Assembly: GCF_002954615.1 (NCBI RefSeq)
Contig: NZ_MSCJ01000002.1
Span: 62,001-126,000, forward strand
DNA length: 64,000 nt
Reading direction: 5' to 3'
Source: Photobacterium angustum
GTDB lineage: Bacteria > Pseudomonadota > Gammaproteobacteria > Enterobacterales > Vibrionaceae
Below, in pieces: positions 28,629-39,087 of this stretch; within the stretch, counting starts at the first letter, position 1, and every line of letters begins with the position of its first letter. The translations under genes were made by a program, and so were the position numbers. Under the pieces are notes generated by a model, which worked only from the letters and a program-made list of their open reading frames with translations, had not been told where the DNA came from and made no database searches.

Positions 28629-28655
28629 GCGGAGTCCATTGGACTCCGCCTTTTT
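28629..28655 (+). terminator. Terminator of the symporter operon
   Basis: GCGGAGTCC-ATT-GGACTCCGC (28629-28649) followed by CTTTTT. It lies 8 bp from the end of the convergent kinase gene. Confidence 0.9.
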
Positions 28656-28662
28656 CTTTGTA

Positions 28663-31600
28663 CTAACTCGTAACAGGCAGACATTGATTCAGTACCGCGC
28701 GAAGCTTTAATGGCTTAACTGGTTTACTGATAAATCCAAAACCATGACCTCGGATCGCGGCCTGATTTTCGGTCATTCTATCTGCGCTAATCACCACCCC
28801 TTTAAAACTATCACCTAACCTTGAACGGCATTGCAACAATACTTCTAATCCTGTTTGTTGATGGGATAAATGGTAATCACTAAAGATCACATCGGGTTGC
28901 CACTGTTGTTCGAGAGCACACATAGCTTCATCAAGATTTTCAGCTAATTTAACCTCACAGCCCCAGCGAGTGAGTAAGGTTTCCATTCCTAATAAAATGT
29001 CACTTTCATTATCGACACACAGCACTTTCAATCCAGCTAATGGCGCTTTGATCTCGGTAGTGGATACCTGCGTACAAGCAGCTAGCATAGACGCATTACC
29101 TAATGGTACTGATAACGAAAATACCGTGCCTTTTCCCTGCCATGAGCGTAAATCTAATGGGTGATCCAATACCCGTGAGATCCCACGCGCAATCGCCAGC
29201 CCTAACCCCAAACCATGCTCGCTCCCTGTTTGTTCTATACGGGTAAATTCATCAAAGATATTGGTCTGCTTTTCTATCGGGATCCCCGGTCCATTGTCCC
29301 AAACCTCAATCTGCAAACGCAGGCCTCGACGCCTCACACCTAACAACACTTTACCGCTAGGGTTATAACGAAAAGCATTGGTTAAGAAATTTTGCAAAGC
29401 ACGGCGTAAGAGCTTGGCATCTGAGATGATCACCGCATCACTGCATACCACATCAAAGGTGATCTGTTGTTGTTGCGCTAAAGCACCAAATTCAGCCGAT
29501 AATGTATTGAGTACATCACTGACTTTAAACGGCACAATATGCGTTTGTAATTTACCTGCCTCTAAACGAGAAACATCCAACAGATCTCCAATCAGATCTT
29601 CTGCTGCTCCTAATGCACTTTCGATATGAGTGGCTAAACGCGCACTTTCTTTGCCCTCAGCGACTTCTGTTAACGAAGAAGAAAAGAGGCGCGCGGCATT
29701 GAGCGGTTGCATCAAATCATGACTCACCGCCGCTAAAAAGCGACTTTTGGATTGCGCTTGTTGCTCCGCTTGCTGAGTGGCTATCATTAATTGATGATTC
29801 AATTGTTCAAGCTGTTGGGTCCGTTCTTTAACTCGCGCTTCAAGGTTTTCATTGGCTTCTTTTAATGCCATTTCAACCTGACGAAACGCGGTAATATCAC
29901 TAAAACTCATCACAAAGCCACCACCAGGCATTGGGTTACCTTGCACTTCTATCACTTGTCCATCAGGGCGAATTCGCGATGACGTATGTGCCGTTCCCCG
30001 CTGTAAATGCTCAACTCGTTTAGCAACATGTGCTTCAGGATCGCCGGGGCCACATAATCCTTGCTCAGCGTTATACCGAATCACATCAGTAATTGGGCGA
30101 CCCACTTGGATCAAGCCCGGAGGAAAAGAAAACTGCTCTAAATACCGTTGGTTCCATGCCACCAGCCGAAGCTGTTTATCAACCACAGCAATACCTTGGC
30201 TAATATGTTCAATCGCTCCTTGTAATAACCCTCGGCTAAAATCAAACAACTCAGAAGCTTCATCAACAATCGTTGCGACTTCTTCTAATTGCATGTTTCT
30301 TCCTTGCAAAGCAGAAGTAAGCACTAACCTTGCTGAAGATGCACCAAAAACGCCAGCCAATACTCTTTCGGTATGGCGGATCATGCTGGCAGAAGCTTGT
30401 TGTTGAGGATCTAAACGATTGTCTTGCTGCTCGGCAAACTGAGCAAATGCATGTCTAACGCGTTTACGGCCAACAAAACGAGAAGCCAACATTTCTAATT
30501 CTGCAACCGTCACACGGGTTTGATATAAGCTCCCATCTTCTGTTTCTGCAGGAGAAGCACCAACAAAAGAAGCCGCTTGTAAACGTTCAGTGAGCGACGA
30601 GCGCGTTATTAATGAAATCCCGACAAACAAACTGACATTGACGCATAAACTCAACAACATGCCCCAATCAACAGAAGATAAACTTCGTAAAATAGGCAGT
30701 TGCGGTGGGCTTAATATCCACAGTAGAAAATTACTACCAGCATCCCCTGCCAACATACTGGTTTGGCTCATCATGGTAATAAGCCAAATCGTCATCCCAC
30801 CAACTAAACCGGTATACACGCCTTTTTTATTACCAAAGCGCCAGTAAATACCGCCGAGCAACGCTGGGGCAAATTGTGCAATCGCAGCAAATGACAATAA
30901 ACCTATAGCCGACAGTGAATGGACATTATCTAGCACATGGTAAAAGCCCCATGCCGCAAGTAATAACACCGCAATTAACACCCGACGGACATTTAATAAT
31001 AAACCTGAAAAGGCAGAAAAATTACGCGGTCCAATGCGTACTCGACGTAGCATTAATGGCATCACTAAATCATTCGATACCATAATTGCCAAAGCGATAG
31101 TTGATACAATGACCATCCCTGTCGCCGCTGAAGCACCACCGATAAAAGCGAGTAGCGCAATGCCGTTCGCACCTTGCTGTAAGGGCAAATTAATTACGTA
31201 AGTGTCGGCTAACACATTCGGCAGTAATTGCTGGCCAATCAAAGCAAGAGGGATAACAAAAATCCCCATTAAGAACAGGTAACAAGGAAAAATCCAACGG
31301 GCTTTATGTAAATCAGCTTGGCTATGGTTTTCCACTACAATGGTATGGAATTGACGAGGCAAACAGATAATTGCCGCCATGGTAAGTAACATATGAATAA
31401 ATAAGCTACCGACATTAGGCGATGTATAAGTAAGTGATTGCCAACTTAGTGCGTTGAGCTGAGGAGCGGTTTTAAATAAACTCAGCGCAAAAATTCCGAC
31501 CGCGAGAAACGCAGCAAGCTTGATCAATGATTCAAACGCTATCGCCATCATCATACCGCGGTGATGCTCGGTAGAATCAATATGCCGAGTACCAAACAAA

Positions 31601-32118
31601 ATAGAGAAGACTGCGAGTACACCAGATACTATCCACGCAGTATCTAATCCTTCGAGATTGAACATCTCGCCTAAATTCGGCGTGATCTGTTCAAGCCCCA
31701 GCGTAATGCCACGCAACTGCAACGCGATATAAGGCAAAATACCGATCACCGCAATCACGGTGACGAGCATTGCTAACCCTTGCGACTTTCCGTAACGGGC
31801 TGCGATAAAATCTGCTATCGATGTAATGTGTTCTCGCTTAGCAATAAAGATCAGCCGCGCTAAGACTTTCCAGCCTAAGGTAAATACGATAATTGGTGCG
31901 AGATAAATGGGGAGGAAAGACCACAGCTCACGGCTAGCTTGTCCCACCGTGCCAAAGAAACTCCATGAGGTACAATACACCGCAATGGATAAACTATATA
32001 TCCACGGTCGCCACCCTGCTAACCATTGGCTTTTTTTATCGCCATACCATGCAATCGCGAACAGTACGCCGAGATATACCAGTGATACGGTTATAACAAT
32101 CCATCCCTGTACCATCAC
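28663..32118 (-). CDS. crbS: Transporter-fused hybrid histidine kinase CrbS
   Basis: 1151-aa kinase. Order: an SSS-type sodium symporter domain with about 13 helices (1-505), a linker, a PAS domain (about 630-745), a coiled coil (about 750-790, LEARVKERTQQLEQL), HisKA with phospho-accepting H800 (AAVSHDLMQPLNAARL), ATPase with DNGPGIP and GLGLGLA (about 895-1005), and a C-terminal receiver with D1081 and K1132. It matches CrbS of Vibrio and MxtR of Pseudomonas, which control acs through CrbR/ErdR. A GTG at 32118 or ATG at 32115 could start it; AAGGA lies upstream. Whether the symporter domain transports or only senses is not known from sequence. Confidence 0.92.
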   Translation of the reverse strand: MMVQGWIVITVSLVYLGVLFAIAWYGDKKSQWLAGWRPWIYSLSIAVYCTSWSFFGTVGQASRELWSFLPIYLAPIIVFTLGWKVLARLIFIAKREHITSIADFIAARYGKSQGLAMLVTVIAVIGILPYIALQLRGITLGLEQITPNLGEMFNLEGLDTAWIVSGVLAVFSILFGTRHIDSTEHHRGMMMAIAFESLIKLAAFLAVGIFALSLFKTAPQLNALSWQSLTYTSPNVGSLFIHMLLTMAAIICLPRQFHTIVVENHSQADLHKARWIFPCYLFLMGIFVIPLALIGQQLLPNVLADTYVINLPLQQGANGIALLAFIGGASAATGMVIVSTIALAIMVSNDLVMPLMLRRVRIGPRNFSAFSGLLLNVRRVLIAVLLLAAWGFYHVLDNVHSLSAIGLLSFAAIAQFAPALLGGIYWRFGNKKGVYTGLVGGMTIWLITMMSQTSMLAGDAGSNFLLWILSPPQLPILRSLSSVDWGMLLSLCVNVSLFVGISLITRSSLTERLQAASFVGASPAETEDGSLYQTRVTVAELEMLASRFVGRKRVRHAFAQFAEQQDNRLDPQQQASASMIRHTERVLAGVFGASSARLVLTSALQGRNMQLEEVATIVDEASELFDFSRGLLQGAIEHISQGIAVVDKQLRLVAWNQRYLEQFSFPPGLIQVGRPITDVIRYNAEQGLCGPGDPEAHVAKRVEHLQRGTAHTSSRIRPDGQVIEVQGNPMPGGGFVMSFSDITAFRQVEMALKEANENLEARVKERTQQLEQLNHQLMIATQQAEQQAQSKSRFLAAVSHDLMQPLNAARLFSSSLTEVAEGKESARLATHIESALGAAEDLIGDLLDVSRLEAGKLQTHIVPFKVSDVLNTLSAEFGALAQQQQITFDVVCSDAVIISDAKLLRRALQNFLTNAFRYNPSGKVLLGVRRRGLRLQIEVWDNGPGIPIEKQTNIFDEFTRIEQTGSEHGLGLGLAIARGISRVLDHPLDLRSWQGKGTVFSLSVPLGNASMLAACTQVSTTEIKAPLAGLKVLCVDNESDILLGMETLLTRWGCEVKLAENLDEAMCALEQQWQPDVIFSDYHLSHQQTGLEVLLQCRSRLGDSFKGVVISADRMTENQAAIRGHGFGFISKPVKPLKLRAVLNQCLPVTS

Positions 32119-32235
32119 ACATCATCCTTTTTAAACTGATTTACCACTGTAACTAAGTTCTCACAGCTTACTCAATCCTGTCTGATCACAGTTCTCTCAG
32201 TAAGATAGTGAGCCTTCTCTTTTCTTCGTCGCAAT

Positions 32236-32266
32236 AAAAAAGCGCAGCCATCAAGACTGCGCTTTA
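32236..32266 (-). terminator. Terminator of the MFS gene
   Basis: On the minus strand AAGCGCAG and CTGCGCTT arms are followed by T6 (32239-32264). Located 20 bp beyond the MFS stop and upstream of crbS. Confidence 0.85.
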
Positions 32267-32285
32267 AATTGAAAGTTAGTAATCA

Positions 32286-33461
32286 CTACGCTTTACTGGT
32301 TTTATATTCCGTCGTCGCGATCTGTTGGGGCGGTGTTAAACGAATAAAAAACACAGGAAAAGCCATCGCAGCCATGATCCAAAAGACATTCGCGCCCCAA
32401 TTGCCATACATCCATCCACTCATCGACGTTAATATTGCCATTACCGCCCCAAGAGGAATCGCATTATATAGCGATTGCAGCGCGACAGAATGGTTACTCG
32501 GCTGTTGTTGAATATAACGAATCGCCGCTAAGTGAGCAGCAGCAAAAGTTACGCCATGTAGAGCTTGAACGGGAAACATCAGCCATTGATCTGTCAAAGT
32601 GGCGGTTAATCCCCATCGCACCAAGACACCGAATGCTGCTAAGCGAAACATATTATTTACCGACCAACCAGAAAATAAGCGCTTACTAACTAGAAATACC
32701 ATAACTTCTGCAACAACACTGAAACTCCATAGGTAACCAATCATTGATTCACTAAAACCAATTTTCTGCCAGTAGATAGAACTAAAACCATAATAAGCCG
32801 CATGGCTACCTTGCAGTAATGCCGCAATCACAATCAACTTAATCACCGCACCATTACGTAAAATCCCCCACAATGCAGGGCGAACTTGCTCAGAGCTCCC
32901 TTCATCAAATGGCATAATCGCAGGGTTTCTTGCCGCCATTAATTGTGAGAAAGCTAATCCAGATAATGCCACCCACGGAATGATATCGGCACCATAGTGA
33001 TTAGCCAGCATCCCTACTACCGTTGAACCCGCAATAAAGGCAATCGATCCCCATAAACGGGTGCGACCATAATCAAGATGCCCATCTTTTGCATAATGGT
33101 TCACGATAGCATCAGAAATTGGCACGATAGGCCCTGCTGATAAATTAAATAAGATAGTGACAGCAGCAAGTACCCATAATCCCCCACCACCGACAATATA
33201 AAAAATACAAGCAAGCAGACCGAGCAGAGTAAAACCTCGTAAAGCAGGGATAAGATGCTCTACTTTATGGATACGCGGGGTTAAGACTAAATTAGCTAAG
33301 CAACGAACGGCAAAACCTAAACCCAACAGCAACCCAATATCAGAATCATCCACTCCAATATGCTTAAACCAAATAGCCCAAAATGGCAGGTAAACACCGT
33401 AAGAGAAGAAGAAGCCCCACAAGTATTGTGAGCTCCAGCTGTAAGGCGAACGTGTAAACAT
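32286..33461 (-). CDS. MFS transporter, 3-phenylpropionate (HcaT) family
   Basis: 391-aa carrier with 12 hydrophobic helices. The family segment DYGRTRLWGSIAF and the N-terminal YGVYLPFWAIWF identify the HcaT-like phenylpropionate permease branch of the major facilitator superfamily. True substrate is uncertain. It is divergent from acs with 385 bp between and precedes crbS on the same strand, but a terminator separates them. Confidence 0.85.
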   Translation of the reverse strand: MFTRSPYSWSSQYLWGFFFSYGVYLPFWAIWFKHIGVDDSDIGLLLGLGFAVRCLANLVLTPRIHKVEHLIPALRGFTLLGLLACIFYIVGGGGLWVLAAVTILFNLSAGPIVPISDAIVNHYAKDGHLDYGRTRLWGSIAFIAGSTVVGMLANHYGADIIPWVALSGLAFSQLMAARNPAIMPFDEGSSEQVRPALWGILRNGAVIKLIVIAALLQGSHAAYYGFSSIYWQKIGFSESMIGYLWSFSVVAEVMVFLVSKRLFSGWSVNNMFRLAAFGVLVRWGLTATLTDQWLMFPVQALHGVTFAAAHLAAIRYIQQQPSNHSVALQSLYNAIPLGAVMAILTSMSGWMYGNWGANVFWIMAAMAFPVFFIRLTPPQQIATTEYKTSKA

Positions 33462-33846
33462 AGTGATCTCGCATAATGTGGTGAATAAAAAAGCAACATA
33501 TTATGACTTAGTTTTCTTCTCAAACTAATGTCAGTGCGCAATTTAACCCCACCAATAACACATAATTACTCTAATAGTGCGACGGAGATCTCCTTTCAAT
33601 TTTTATTCGCCTCACACTATCACTCAAGTTCAGATATCCCTCTACAAATTGTCATGAAAAATCCATGTAACTTGCATTTACGCCCTTTGATCCAGCTCTC
33701 TCATCCTAAAGTCTAATTGTAGACACACACAAAATGGCACAACGTATACGCAGCACAAAACAACTATAAAAAGTCAGTTTGCTCACCCTTATTACATCGG
33801 CTAAGGATGCAGGGCGCATAAAGTATAAGAACTCAAGGAGAATAGG
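33462..33846. other. Regulatory region between MFS gene and acs
   Basis: 385 bp of divergent promoter region. Because acs is expected to be controlled by CrbR, its binding site should be here, but I do not know the CrbR consensus and saw no strong palindrome or full CRP site. AAGGAG lies 7 nt before acs. Confidence 0.4.
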
Positions 33847-35796
33847 ATGAGTGAGGTTCACGTTTATCCGGTCAATGAGACCATCGCAAAAACAGCTCAT
33901 ATCAATGAAGAGCAATACCGTGAGATGTATCAGCAATCAGTGATTAACCCTGAAGGTTTTTGGCGTGAACATGGCCAAATCGTTGATTGGATGACACCAT
34001 TTACTAAAGTTAAAAACACCTCATTTGATACCGGCCACGTCAGCATTAAATGGTTTGAAGACGGTGAGCTTAATGTCTCTGCTAACTGTATTGATCGCCA
34101 CCTCGCGACCAAAGGCGATCAAGCAGCAATTATTTGGGAAGGTGATGATCCTAATGATGATGCCACCCTAACCTACAATGAATTACATCAAGAAGTCTGT
34201 CAGTTTGCTAACGCCCTGAAGAGCCAAGGTGTACGTAAAGGTGACGTGGTATGTCTTTACATGCCAATGGTTGCAGAAGCGGCAATTGCAATGCTCGCTT
34301 GTACCCGTATTGGCGCGGTGCACACTATCGTCTTTGGTGGTTTCTCTCCAGAAGCCTTGGCTGGACGTATTATCGATTCAAATGCAAAAGTGGTTGTTAC
34401 TGCTGATGAAGGCGTACGTGGTGGTCGTGCCGTTCCCCTTAAGAAAAATGTCGATGACGCGCTAGTCAACCCTGAAGTAACGACAGTTGAAAAAGTGGTT
34501 GTCTTTAAACGTACAGGCGGTGAAGTTGCTTGGAATGATGAGCGCGATGTATGGTGGCATGAAGCAACAGCTGTGGCTTCAGCTCACTGTGCTCCTGAGC
34601 CAATGAACGCTGAAGATCCTCTATTTATTCTTTACACGTCAGGCTCAACGGGTAAGCCTAAAGGTGTACTTCACACCACAGGTGGCTATCTGGTATACGC
34701 CACGATGACGTTTAAATATGTATTTGATTACCAAGAAGGTGATGTGTACTGGTGTACCGCAGATGTCGGTTGGATCACAGGTCACAGCTACTTGGTATAC
34801 GGACCACTTGCTAATGGCGCAACCACGGTATTATTTGAAGGTGTACCAACCTACCCATCAACCAGTCGCATGAGTGAAGTGGTGGATAAGCACCAAGTCA
34901 GCATTTTATACACAGCACCTACCGCTATTCGTGCTCTGATGGCGAAAGGTGATGAAGCAATTCAAGGTACTAACCGTTCATCATTGCGTATCATGGGCTC
35001 TGTCGGCGAACCCATTAACCCTGAAGCATGGGAATGGTATCACCGCACAATTGGCGACAAACGTTGCCCAATCGTGGATACATGGTGGCAAACAGAAACA
35101 GGCGGGATCTTAATTACGCCACTACCGGGTGCAACCGCACTAAAACCAGGCTCTGCAACACGTCCATTCTTTGGTGTACAACCAGCACTGGTTGATAACG
35201 TCGGTAATATCCTTGAAGGCGCCACTGACGGTAACTTAGTCATGACCGATTCATGGCCTGGTCAAATGCGTACGCTTTGGGGCGATCACGAACGTTTTGA
35301 GCAAACCTATTTCTCTACCTTTAAGGGGATGTACTTCACCGGTGACGGTGCGCGCCGTGATGAAGACGGTTATTACTGGATCACAGGTCGTGTCGATGAC
35401 GTGTTAAATATTTCAGGTCACCGCATGGGGACGGCTGAAATTGAATCTGCACTCGTTGCTTTCGATAAGATTGCAGAAGCGGCAATTGTGGGTGTACCAC
35501 ATGAGATAAAAGGCCAAGCAATTTACGCTTACATCACCCTAAACGATGGTGAAATTCCAAGTGCAGAGCTGCATAAAGAAGTGAAAAACTGGGTACGTAA
35601 GGAAATCGGTCCTATCGCCACACCAGACTTCTTACATTGGACGGACGCATTACCAAAAACACGTTCAGGTAAGATCATGCGCCGAATTCTTCGTAAGATA
35701 GCAACTGGAGATACCTCAACCTTAGGTGATACTTCAACCCTTGCTGATCCAACAGTCGTTGATCGACTTATTGAAGAAAAACAAAAAGTGATGTAA
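33847..35796 (+). CDS. acs: Acetyl-CoA synthetase
   Basis: AMP-forming enzyme that activates acetate to acetyl-CoA. 649 aa; the ATP/AMP motif [11 protein letters not shown], the [10 protein letters not shown] motif, the hinge region ITGRVDD and the regulatory lysine K609 in [11 protein letters not shown] (acetylation site) are intact. The C-terminal [15 protein letters not shown] is the usual family ending. Gene order with crbR, crbS and symporter makes this the target of the acetate switch. Confidence 0.98.
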   Translation: MSEVHVYPVNETIAKTAHINEEQYREMYQQSVINPEGFWREHGQIVDWMTPFTKVKNTSFDTGHVSIKWFEDGELNVSANCIDRHLATKGDQAAIIWEGDDPNDDATLTYNELHQEVCQFANALKSQGVRKGDVVCLYMPMVAEAAIAMLACTRIGAVHTIVFGGFSPEALAGRIIDSNAKVVVTADEGVRGGRAVPLKKNVDDALVNPEVTTVEKVVVFKRTGGEVAWNDERDVWWHEATAVASAHCAPEPMNAEDPLFILYTSGSTGKPKGVLHTTGGYLVYATMTFKYVFDYQEGDVYWCTADVGWITGHSYLVYGPLANGATTVLFEGVPTYPSTSRMSEVVDKHQVSILYTAPTAIRALMAKGDEAIQGTNRSSLRIMGSVGEPINPEAWEWYHRTIGDKRCPIVDTWWQTETGGILITPLPGATALKPGSATRPFFGVQPALVDNVGNILEGATDGNLVMTDSWPGQMRTLWGDHERFEQTYFSTFKGMYFTGDGARRDEDGYYWITGRVDDVLNISGHRMGTAEIESALVAFDKIAEAAIVGVPHEIKGQAIYAYITLNDGEIPSAELHKEVKNWVRKEIGPIATPDFLHWTDALPKTRSGKIMRRILRKIATGDTSTLGDTSTLADPTVVDRLIEEKQKVM

Positions 35797-35817
35797 TCCA
35801 ACTTTTTTATCAATATA

Positions 35818-35845
35818 CAAAGGCCGCTCAATTGCGGTCTTTTTT
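35818..35845 (+). terminator. Terminator of acs
   Basis: AAGGCCGC-TCAATT-GCGGTCTT (35820-35841) with one G-U pair and T6. Confidence 0.88.
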
Positions 35846-35930
35846 ATTTTCTCGCCATCATTATCTTCATTCAATTCAGCTAAATACCAGCATTCTCAGC
35901 CTAAAATACGCCACTTTGATCGCAATGCTG

Positions 35931-35961
35931 AATAAATCAACAGCTTGATTGTTGATTTATT
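35931..35961. repeat. Perfect 12-bp inverted repeat upstream of aroQ
   Basis: AATAAATCAACA (35931-35942) and TGTTGATTTATT (35950-35961) with a 7-nt spacer GCTTGAT. It is not followed by a T-run, and lies about 330 bp upstream of aroQ. Could be an operator or an RNA hairpin. Confidence 0.55.
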
Positions 35962-36014
35962 CGTCAAATATTATCTACTGAACTTTACCGTTTTTCATCT
36001 TGTGGGAATGGTTC

Positions 36015-36042
36015 GAATTTAGTCATAATTATTACTAAATTC
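36015..36042. promoter_or_regulatory. 28-bp palindrome upstream of aroQ-accBC
   Basis: The arms GAATTTAGTCATAA (36015-36028) and TTATTACTAAATTC (36029-36042) are complementary with one mismatched pair. A palindrome of this length in DNA typically marks a dimeric regulator site. It lies about 110 bp upstream of the proposed -35. The regulator is unknown. Confidence 0.6.
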
Positions 36043-36152
36043 TTACACTTAGTAGAGTGAACTTGTCGTAAGATAAAACCTCTAATAGTAACGACACTCC
36101 TCACTAAGGCTTACACGTGTTCGCACAAAAAAGTGGTGATTAGACCAGTATT

Positions 36153-36183
36153 TTGCTGCGATTTGCGGTGAATTCACTATAAT
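36153..36183 (+). promoter_or_regulatory. Likely promoter of aroQ-accBC
   Basis: A consensus -10 TATAAT (36178-36183) with a weak -35 TTGCTG (36153-36158) at 19-bp spacing. The transcript would have a leader of about 100 nt before aroQ. Confidence 0.5.
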
Positions 36184-36293
36184 TGCTCAACAATGAACGT
36201 TTAGCAGTAAAAAAACGGACACACGGAAACAAAATTGCATAAGTCTGCAAGTTGTTAGAGTTTAACCTCATAAACAAGTGAAAATACGTCAAG

Positions 36294-36746
36294 ATGTCGA
36301 CCGTTAAACGAATTTTATTAATAAATGGACCTAACCTTAACTTATTAGGTCTACGAGAGCCGGGCCATTATGGCCATCAAACATTAACTCAAGTGGTTGA
36401 TGGGCTTACTGCTAAAGCTACCCAATTAGGTGTGGCATTAGAACATATTCAATCCAACGCGGAACATGTGTTAATTGATGCAATCCATCAAGCTTATGGC
36501 AAGGTCGATTTCATCATTATCAATCCTGCAGCTTTTACTCATACGAGTGTAGCCCTTCGTGATGCCTTACTCGGCGTCGCCATTCCGTTTATTGAAGTGC
36601 ATTTATCTAATGTCCACGCTCGTGAACCTTTCCGTCATCATTCTTACTTATCCGATAAAGCAGTAGGCGTGATTTGTGGCTTAGGCCCTGACGGCTATGA
36701 ATTCGCCCTGAATGCAGCGGTACGTCGTCTGCATGCAGATAGCTAA
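36294..36746 (+). CDS. aroQ: 3-dehydroquinate dehydratase, type II
   Basis: Third step of the shikimate pathway. 150 aa with the type II signature [16 protein letters not shown] (active-site Tyr and Arg), the NPAAFTHTS motif and the [10 protein letters not shown] segment with the catalytic His. The ribosome site before ATG 36294 is weak. Located 27 bp upstream of accB, as in many gamma-proteobacteria, so it is the first gene of the operon. Confidence 0.96.
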   Translation: MSTVKRILLINGPNLNLLGLREPGHYGHQTLTQVVDGLTAKATQLGVALEHIQSNAEHVLIDAIHQAYGKVDFIIINPAAFTHTSVALRDALLGVAIPFIEVHLSNVHAREPFRHHSYLSDKAVGVICGLGPDGYEFALNAAVRRLHADS

Positions 36747-36773
36747 CTGAACAATATAAAAAGAGAAATATAA

Positions 36774-37250
36774 ATGGATATTCGTAAAATCAAGAAGCTA
36801 ATTGAGCTTGTAGAAGAATCAGGCATCGCTGAGCTAGAAATCTCTGAAGGTGAAGAATCAGTACGCATCAGCCGTAGCGTTCCAGCAACAGCAATGCCAC
36901 AACAATACATGGCAGCGCCAATGGCACAACATCCTATGCCAACTGCACCTGTAGAAGCGCCAGCACCTGTAGCTGCAACTGTAGCTGCAACTGAAGCACC
37001 AGCACCTGTTGCATCAGGTCACTCTGTGCTTTCACCTATGGTTGGTACTTTCTACCGCTCTCCAAGCCCTGAAGCAAAATCATTTGTTGAAGTTGGTCAA
37101 TCGGTGAATATCGGCGACACACTATGTATCGTTGAAGCGATGAAAATGATGAACCAAATCCAAGCTGACAAAGCCGGTAAAGTTGTCGCTATTCTTGCAG
37201 AAGACGGCGATGCGATTGAATTCGATCAGCCTCTTATCATCATCGAGTAA
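36774..37250 (+). CDS. accB: Biotin carboxyl carrier protein of acetyl-CoA carboxylase
   Basis: Carries the carboxyl group between the two halves of acetyl-CoA carboxylase in fatty-acid synthesis. 158 aa: N-terminal domain, a Pro/Ala-rich linker (about 38-80), and the biotinyl domain with K124 in EAMKMM as the biotin site. It lies 14 bp before accC. Confidence 0.98.
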   Translation: MDIRKIKKLIELVEESGIAELEISEGEESVRISRSVPATAMPQQYMAAPMAQHPMPTAPVEAPAPVAATVAATEAPAPVASGHSVLSPMVGTFYRSPSPEAKSFVEVGQSVNIGDTLCIVEAMKMMNQIQADKAGKVVAILAEDGDAIEFDQPLIIIE

Positions 37251-37264
37251 TCGAGGCTCTGGCT

Positions 37265-38608
37265 ATGTTAGATAAATTAGTAATTGCAAACCGAGGTGAA
37301 ATTGCACTTCGTATCTTGCGCGCTTGTAAAGAGCTAGGGATTAAAACGGTTGCGGTTCACTCAACCGCTGACCGCGATCTTAAGCACGTTCTACTTGCTG
37401 ACGAGTCAGTATGTATTGGTCCTGCACGCGGTATCGATAGTTACTTAAATATTCCTCGTATTATCAGTGCAGCTGAAATTACAGGGGCAGTCGCTATCCA
37501 CCCAGGCTACGGTTTCCTTTCTGAAAATGCTGACTTCGCAGAACAAGTTGAGCGTTCAGGCTTTATTTTCGTAGGTCCAAAAGCTGACACTATTCGTCTA
37601 ATGGGCGATAAAGTTTCTGCTATTACGGCAATGAAAAAAGCTGGTGTACCTTGTGTACCTGGCTCTGACGGCCCACTTGATGACGATGAAGCAAAGAACA
37701 AATCTTTTGCTAAACGTATCGGTTATCCTGTGATCATCAAAGCATCTGGTGGCGGCGGTGGTCGTGGTATGCGTGTTGTTCGTTCAGAAAATGAATTGAC
37801 TGAAGCGATCGCAATGACCCGTGCTGAAGCAAAATCTTGTTTCAATAACGACATGGTTTACATGGAGAAATACCTTGAAAACCCACGTCACATTGAAGTT
37901 CAAGTCTTAGCTGATGGTCAAGGTGGCGCGATTCACTTAGGTGAGCGTGACTGTTCGATGCAGCGTCGTCACCAGAAAGTGGTTGAAGAAGCACCAGCAC
38001 CGGGCATTACCGAAGAAATGCGTAAGTACATCGGTGAGCGTTGTACACGTGCATGTTTAGAGATCAATTACCGTGGCGCAGGTACATTCGAATTCCTTTA
38101 CGAAAACGGTGAGTTCTACTTCATTGAAATGAACACCCGTATTCAGGTTGAGCACCCAGTAACCGAAATGGTAACAGGCGTTGACTTGATCAAAGAGCAA
38201 CTACGTATTGCAGCAGGTCAACCGCTGTCATTTAGCCAAAGTGATATTCAAATTCGTGGCCATGCTATCGAATGTCGTATTAATGCTGAAGATCCAGAGC
38301 GTTTCCTACCTTGTCCAGGTACTATCGAGCGTTTCCATGCGCCAGGTGGTATGGGTATCCGTTGGGAATCACACATCTATTCAGGTTACACAGTACCGCC
38401 TTACTACGATTCAATGATCGGTAAGTTAATTGCGTACGGTGAAAATCGTGATGTAGCTATTTCTCGTATGCGTAATGCATTGAGCGAAATGATCATCGAC
38501 GGCATTAAAACCAACGTTCCGCTTCAGCAAGATATTATGGCTGACGAGAACTTCCAAAAAGGTGGTGCAAACATCCACTACCTTGAGAAGAAACTCGGTC
38601 TGCAATAA
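37265..38608 (+). CDS. accC: Biotin carboxylase
   Basis: ATP-grasp enzyme that carboxylates biotin on AccB. 447 aa with the N-terminal [12 protein letters not shown] motif, the ATP loop [12 protein letters not shown], and [12 protein letters not shown] active-site region. Follows accB closely and ends the operon with a terminator 18 bp on. Confidence 0.99.
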   Translation: MLDKLVIANRGEIALRILRACKELGIKTVAVHSTADRDLKHVLLADESVCIGPARGIDSYLNIPRIISAAEITGAVAIHPGYGFLSENADFAEQVERSGFIFVGPKADTIRLMGDKVSAITAMKKAGVPCVPGSDGPLDDDEAKNKSFAKRIGYPVIIKASGGGGGRGMRVVRSENELTEAIAMTRAEAKSCFNNDMVYMEKYLENPRHIEVQVLADGQGGAIHLGERDCSMQRRHQKVVEEAPAPGITEEMRKYIGERCTRACLEINYRGAGTFEFLYENGEFYFIEMNTRIQVEHPVTEMVTGVDLIKEQLRIAAGQPLSFSQSDIQIRGHAIECRINAEDPERFLPCPGTIERFHAPGGMGIRWESHIYSGYTVPPYYDSMIGKLIAYGENRDVAISRMRNALSEMIIDGIKTNVPLQQDIMADENFQKGGANIHYLEKKLGLQ

Positions 38609-38626
38609 GCGCACTTGCTTGACGAT

Positions 38627-38654
38627 AAAAGGCTACCTTAGGGTAGTCTTTTTT
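38627..38654 (+). terminator. Terminator of aroQ-accBC
   Basis: GGCTACC-TTAG-GGTAGTC (38631-38648, one G-U pair) with A4 before and T6 after. Confidence 0.88.
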
Positions 38655-38805
38655 GTTTATACACAATCTCAATTCACCTCGATTGATCGGTTCACATGGC
38701 ATAACACAGTATCTTTTGCCACAATAGCCCACCTTTTTGACCAACCCTACTAGTTACTACACTGTATTTAGTAGGAAAACACTTGATAACAACTGGAGAT
38801 ACAGC

Positions 38806-39087
38806 ATGAAAACGCTCTCAGCACGCTATCGCCAAGCCCATAAAGAGGCACTTTGGGCGATAGGACTAGCGTTAGCTTATTTTCTTTGGTGGTACCTATC
38901 CGCCTACGGCTTAGCGCCCGCCATCGGTGATCTAAGCATGCCAACCCTATATTTTGGCTTTCCACTCTGGTTCTTGATGTCATGCATTGTCGGCCCGATC
39001 ATTTTTACCGTTATGTGCGGTGTCATGGTCAAAGTCGTCTACCGAGATCTTCCTTTAGATATTAACCACGAAGACCCCCATGAATAG
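38806..39087 (+). CDS. yhdT: YhdT family membrane protein (DUF997)
   Basis: 93-aa inner-membrane protein with two helices, family segment RQAHKEALWAIGLALAY and YRDLPLD at the end. Always found before panF; a role as partner of the symporter is likely but unproven. ATG 38806 follows GGAG at 8 nt; the upstream frame to 38737 has no ribosome site. It overlaps panF by 8 nt. Confidence 0.92.
   Translation: MKTLSARYRQAHKEALWAIGLALAYFLWWYLSAYGLAPAIGDLSMPTLYFGFPLWFLMSCIVGPIIFTVMCGVMVKVVYRDLPLDINHEDPHE

Larger units (their letters stand above)
35846..36293. other. Long leader region of aroQ-accBC
   Basis: About 450 bp without a gene. It contains a perfect 12-bp inverted repeat (35931-35961), a 28-bp near-perfect palindrome (36015-36042) and a likely promoter (36153-36183). 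Control of fatty-acid synthesis genes probably acts here. Confidence 0.5.

Noticed and set aside
28970..31000. Plus-strand open frames opposite crbS
   Set aside because: They are short shadow frames in a long, clearly coding minus-strand gene.
35680..35750. Duplicated GDTSTL at the end of Acs as a recent tandem duplication
   Set aside because: Similar GDTSNLGDTSTL endings are normal for this enzyme family.
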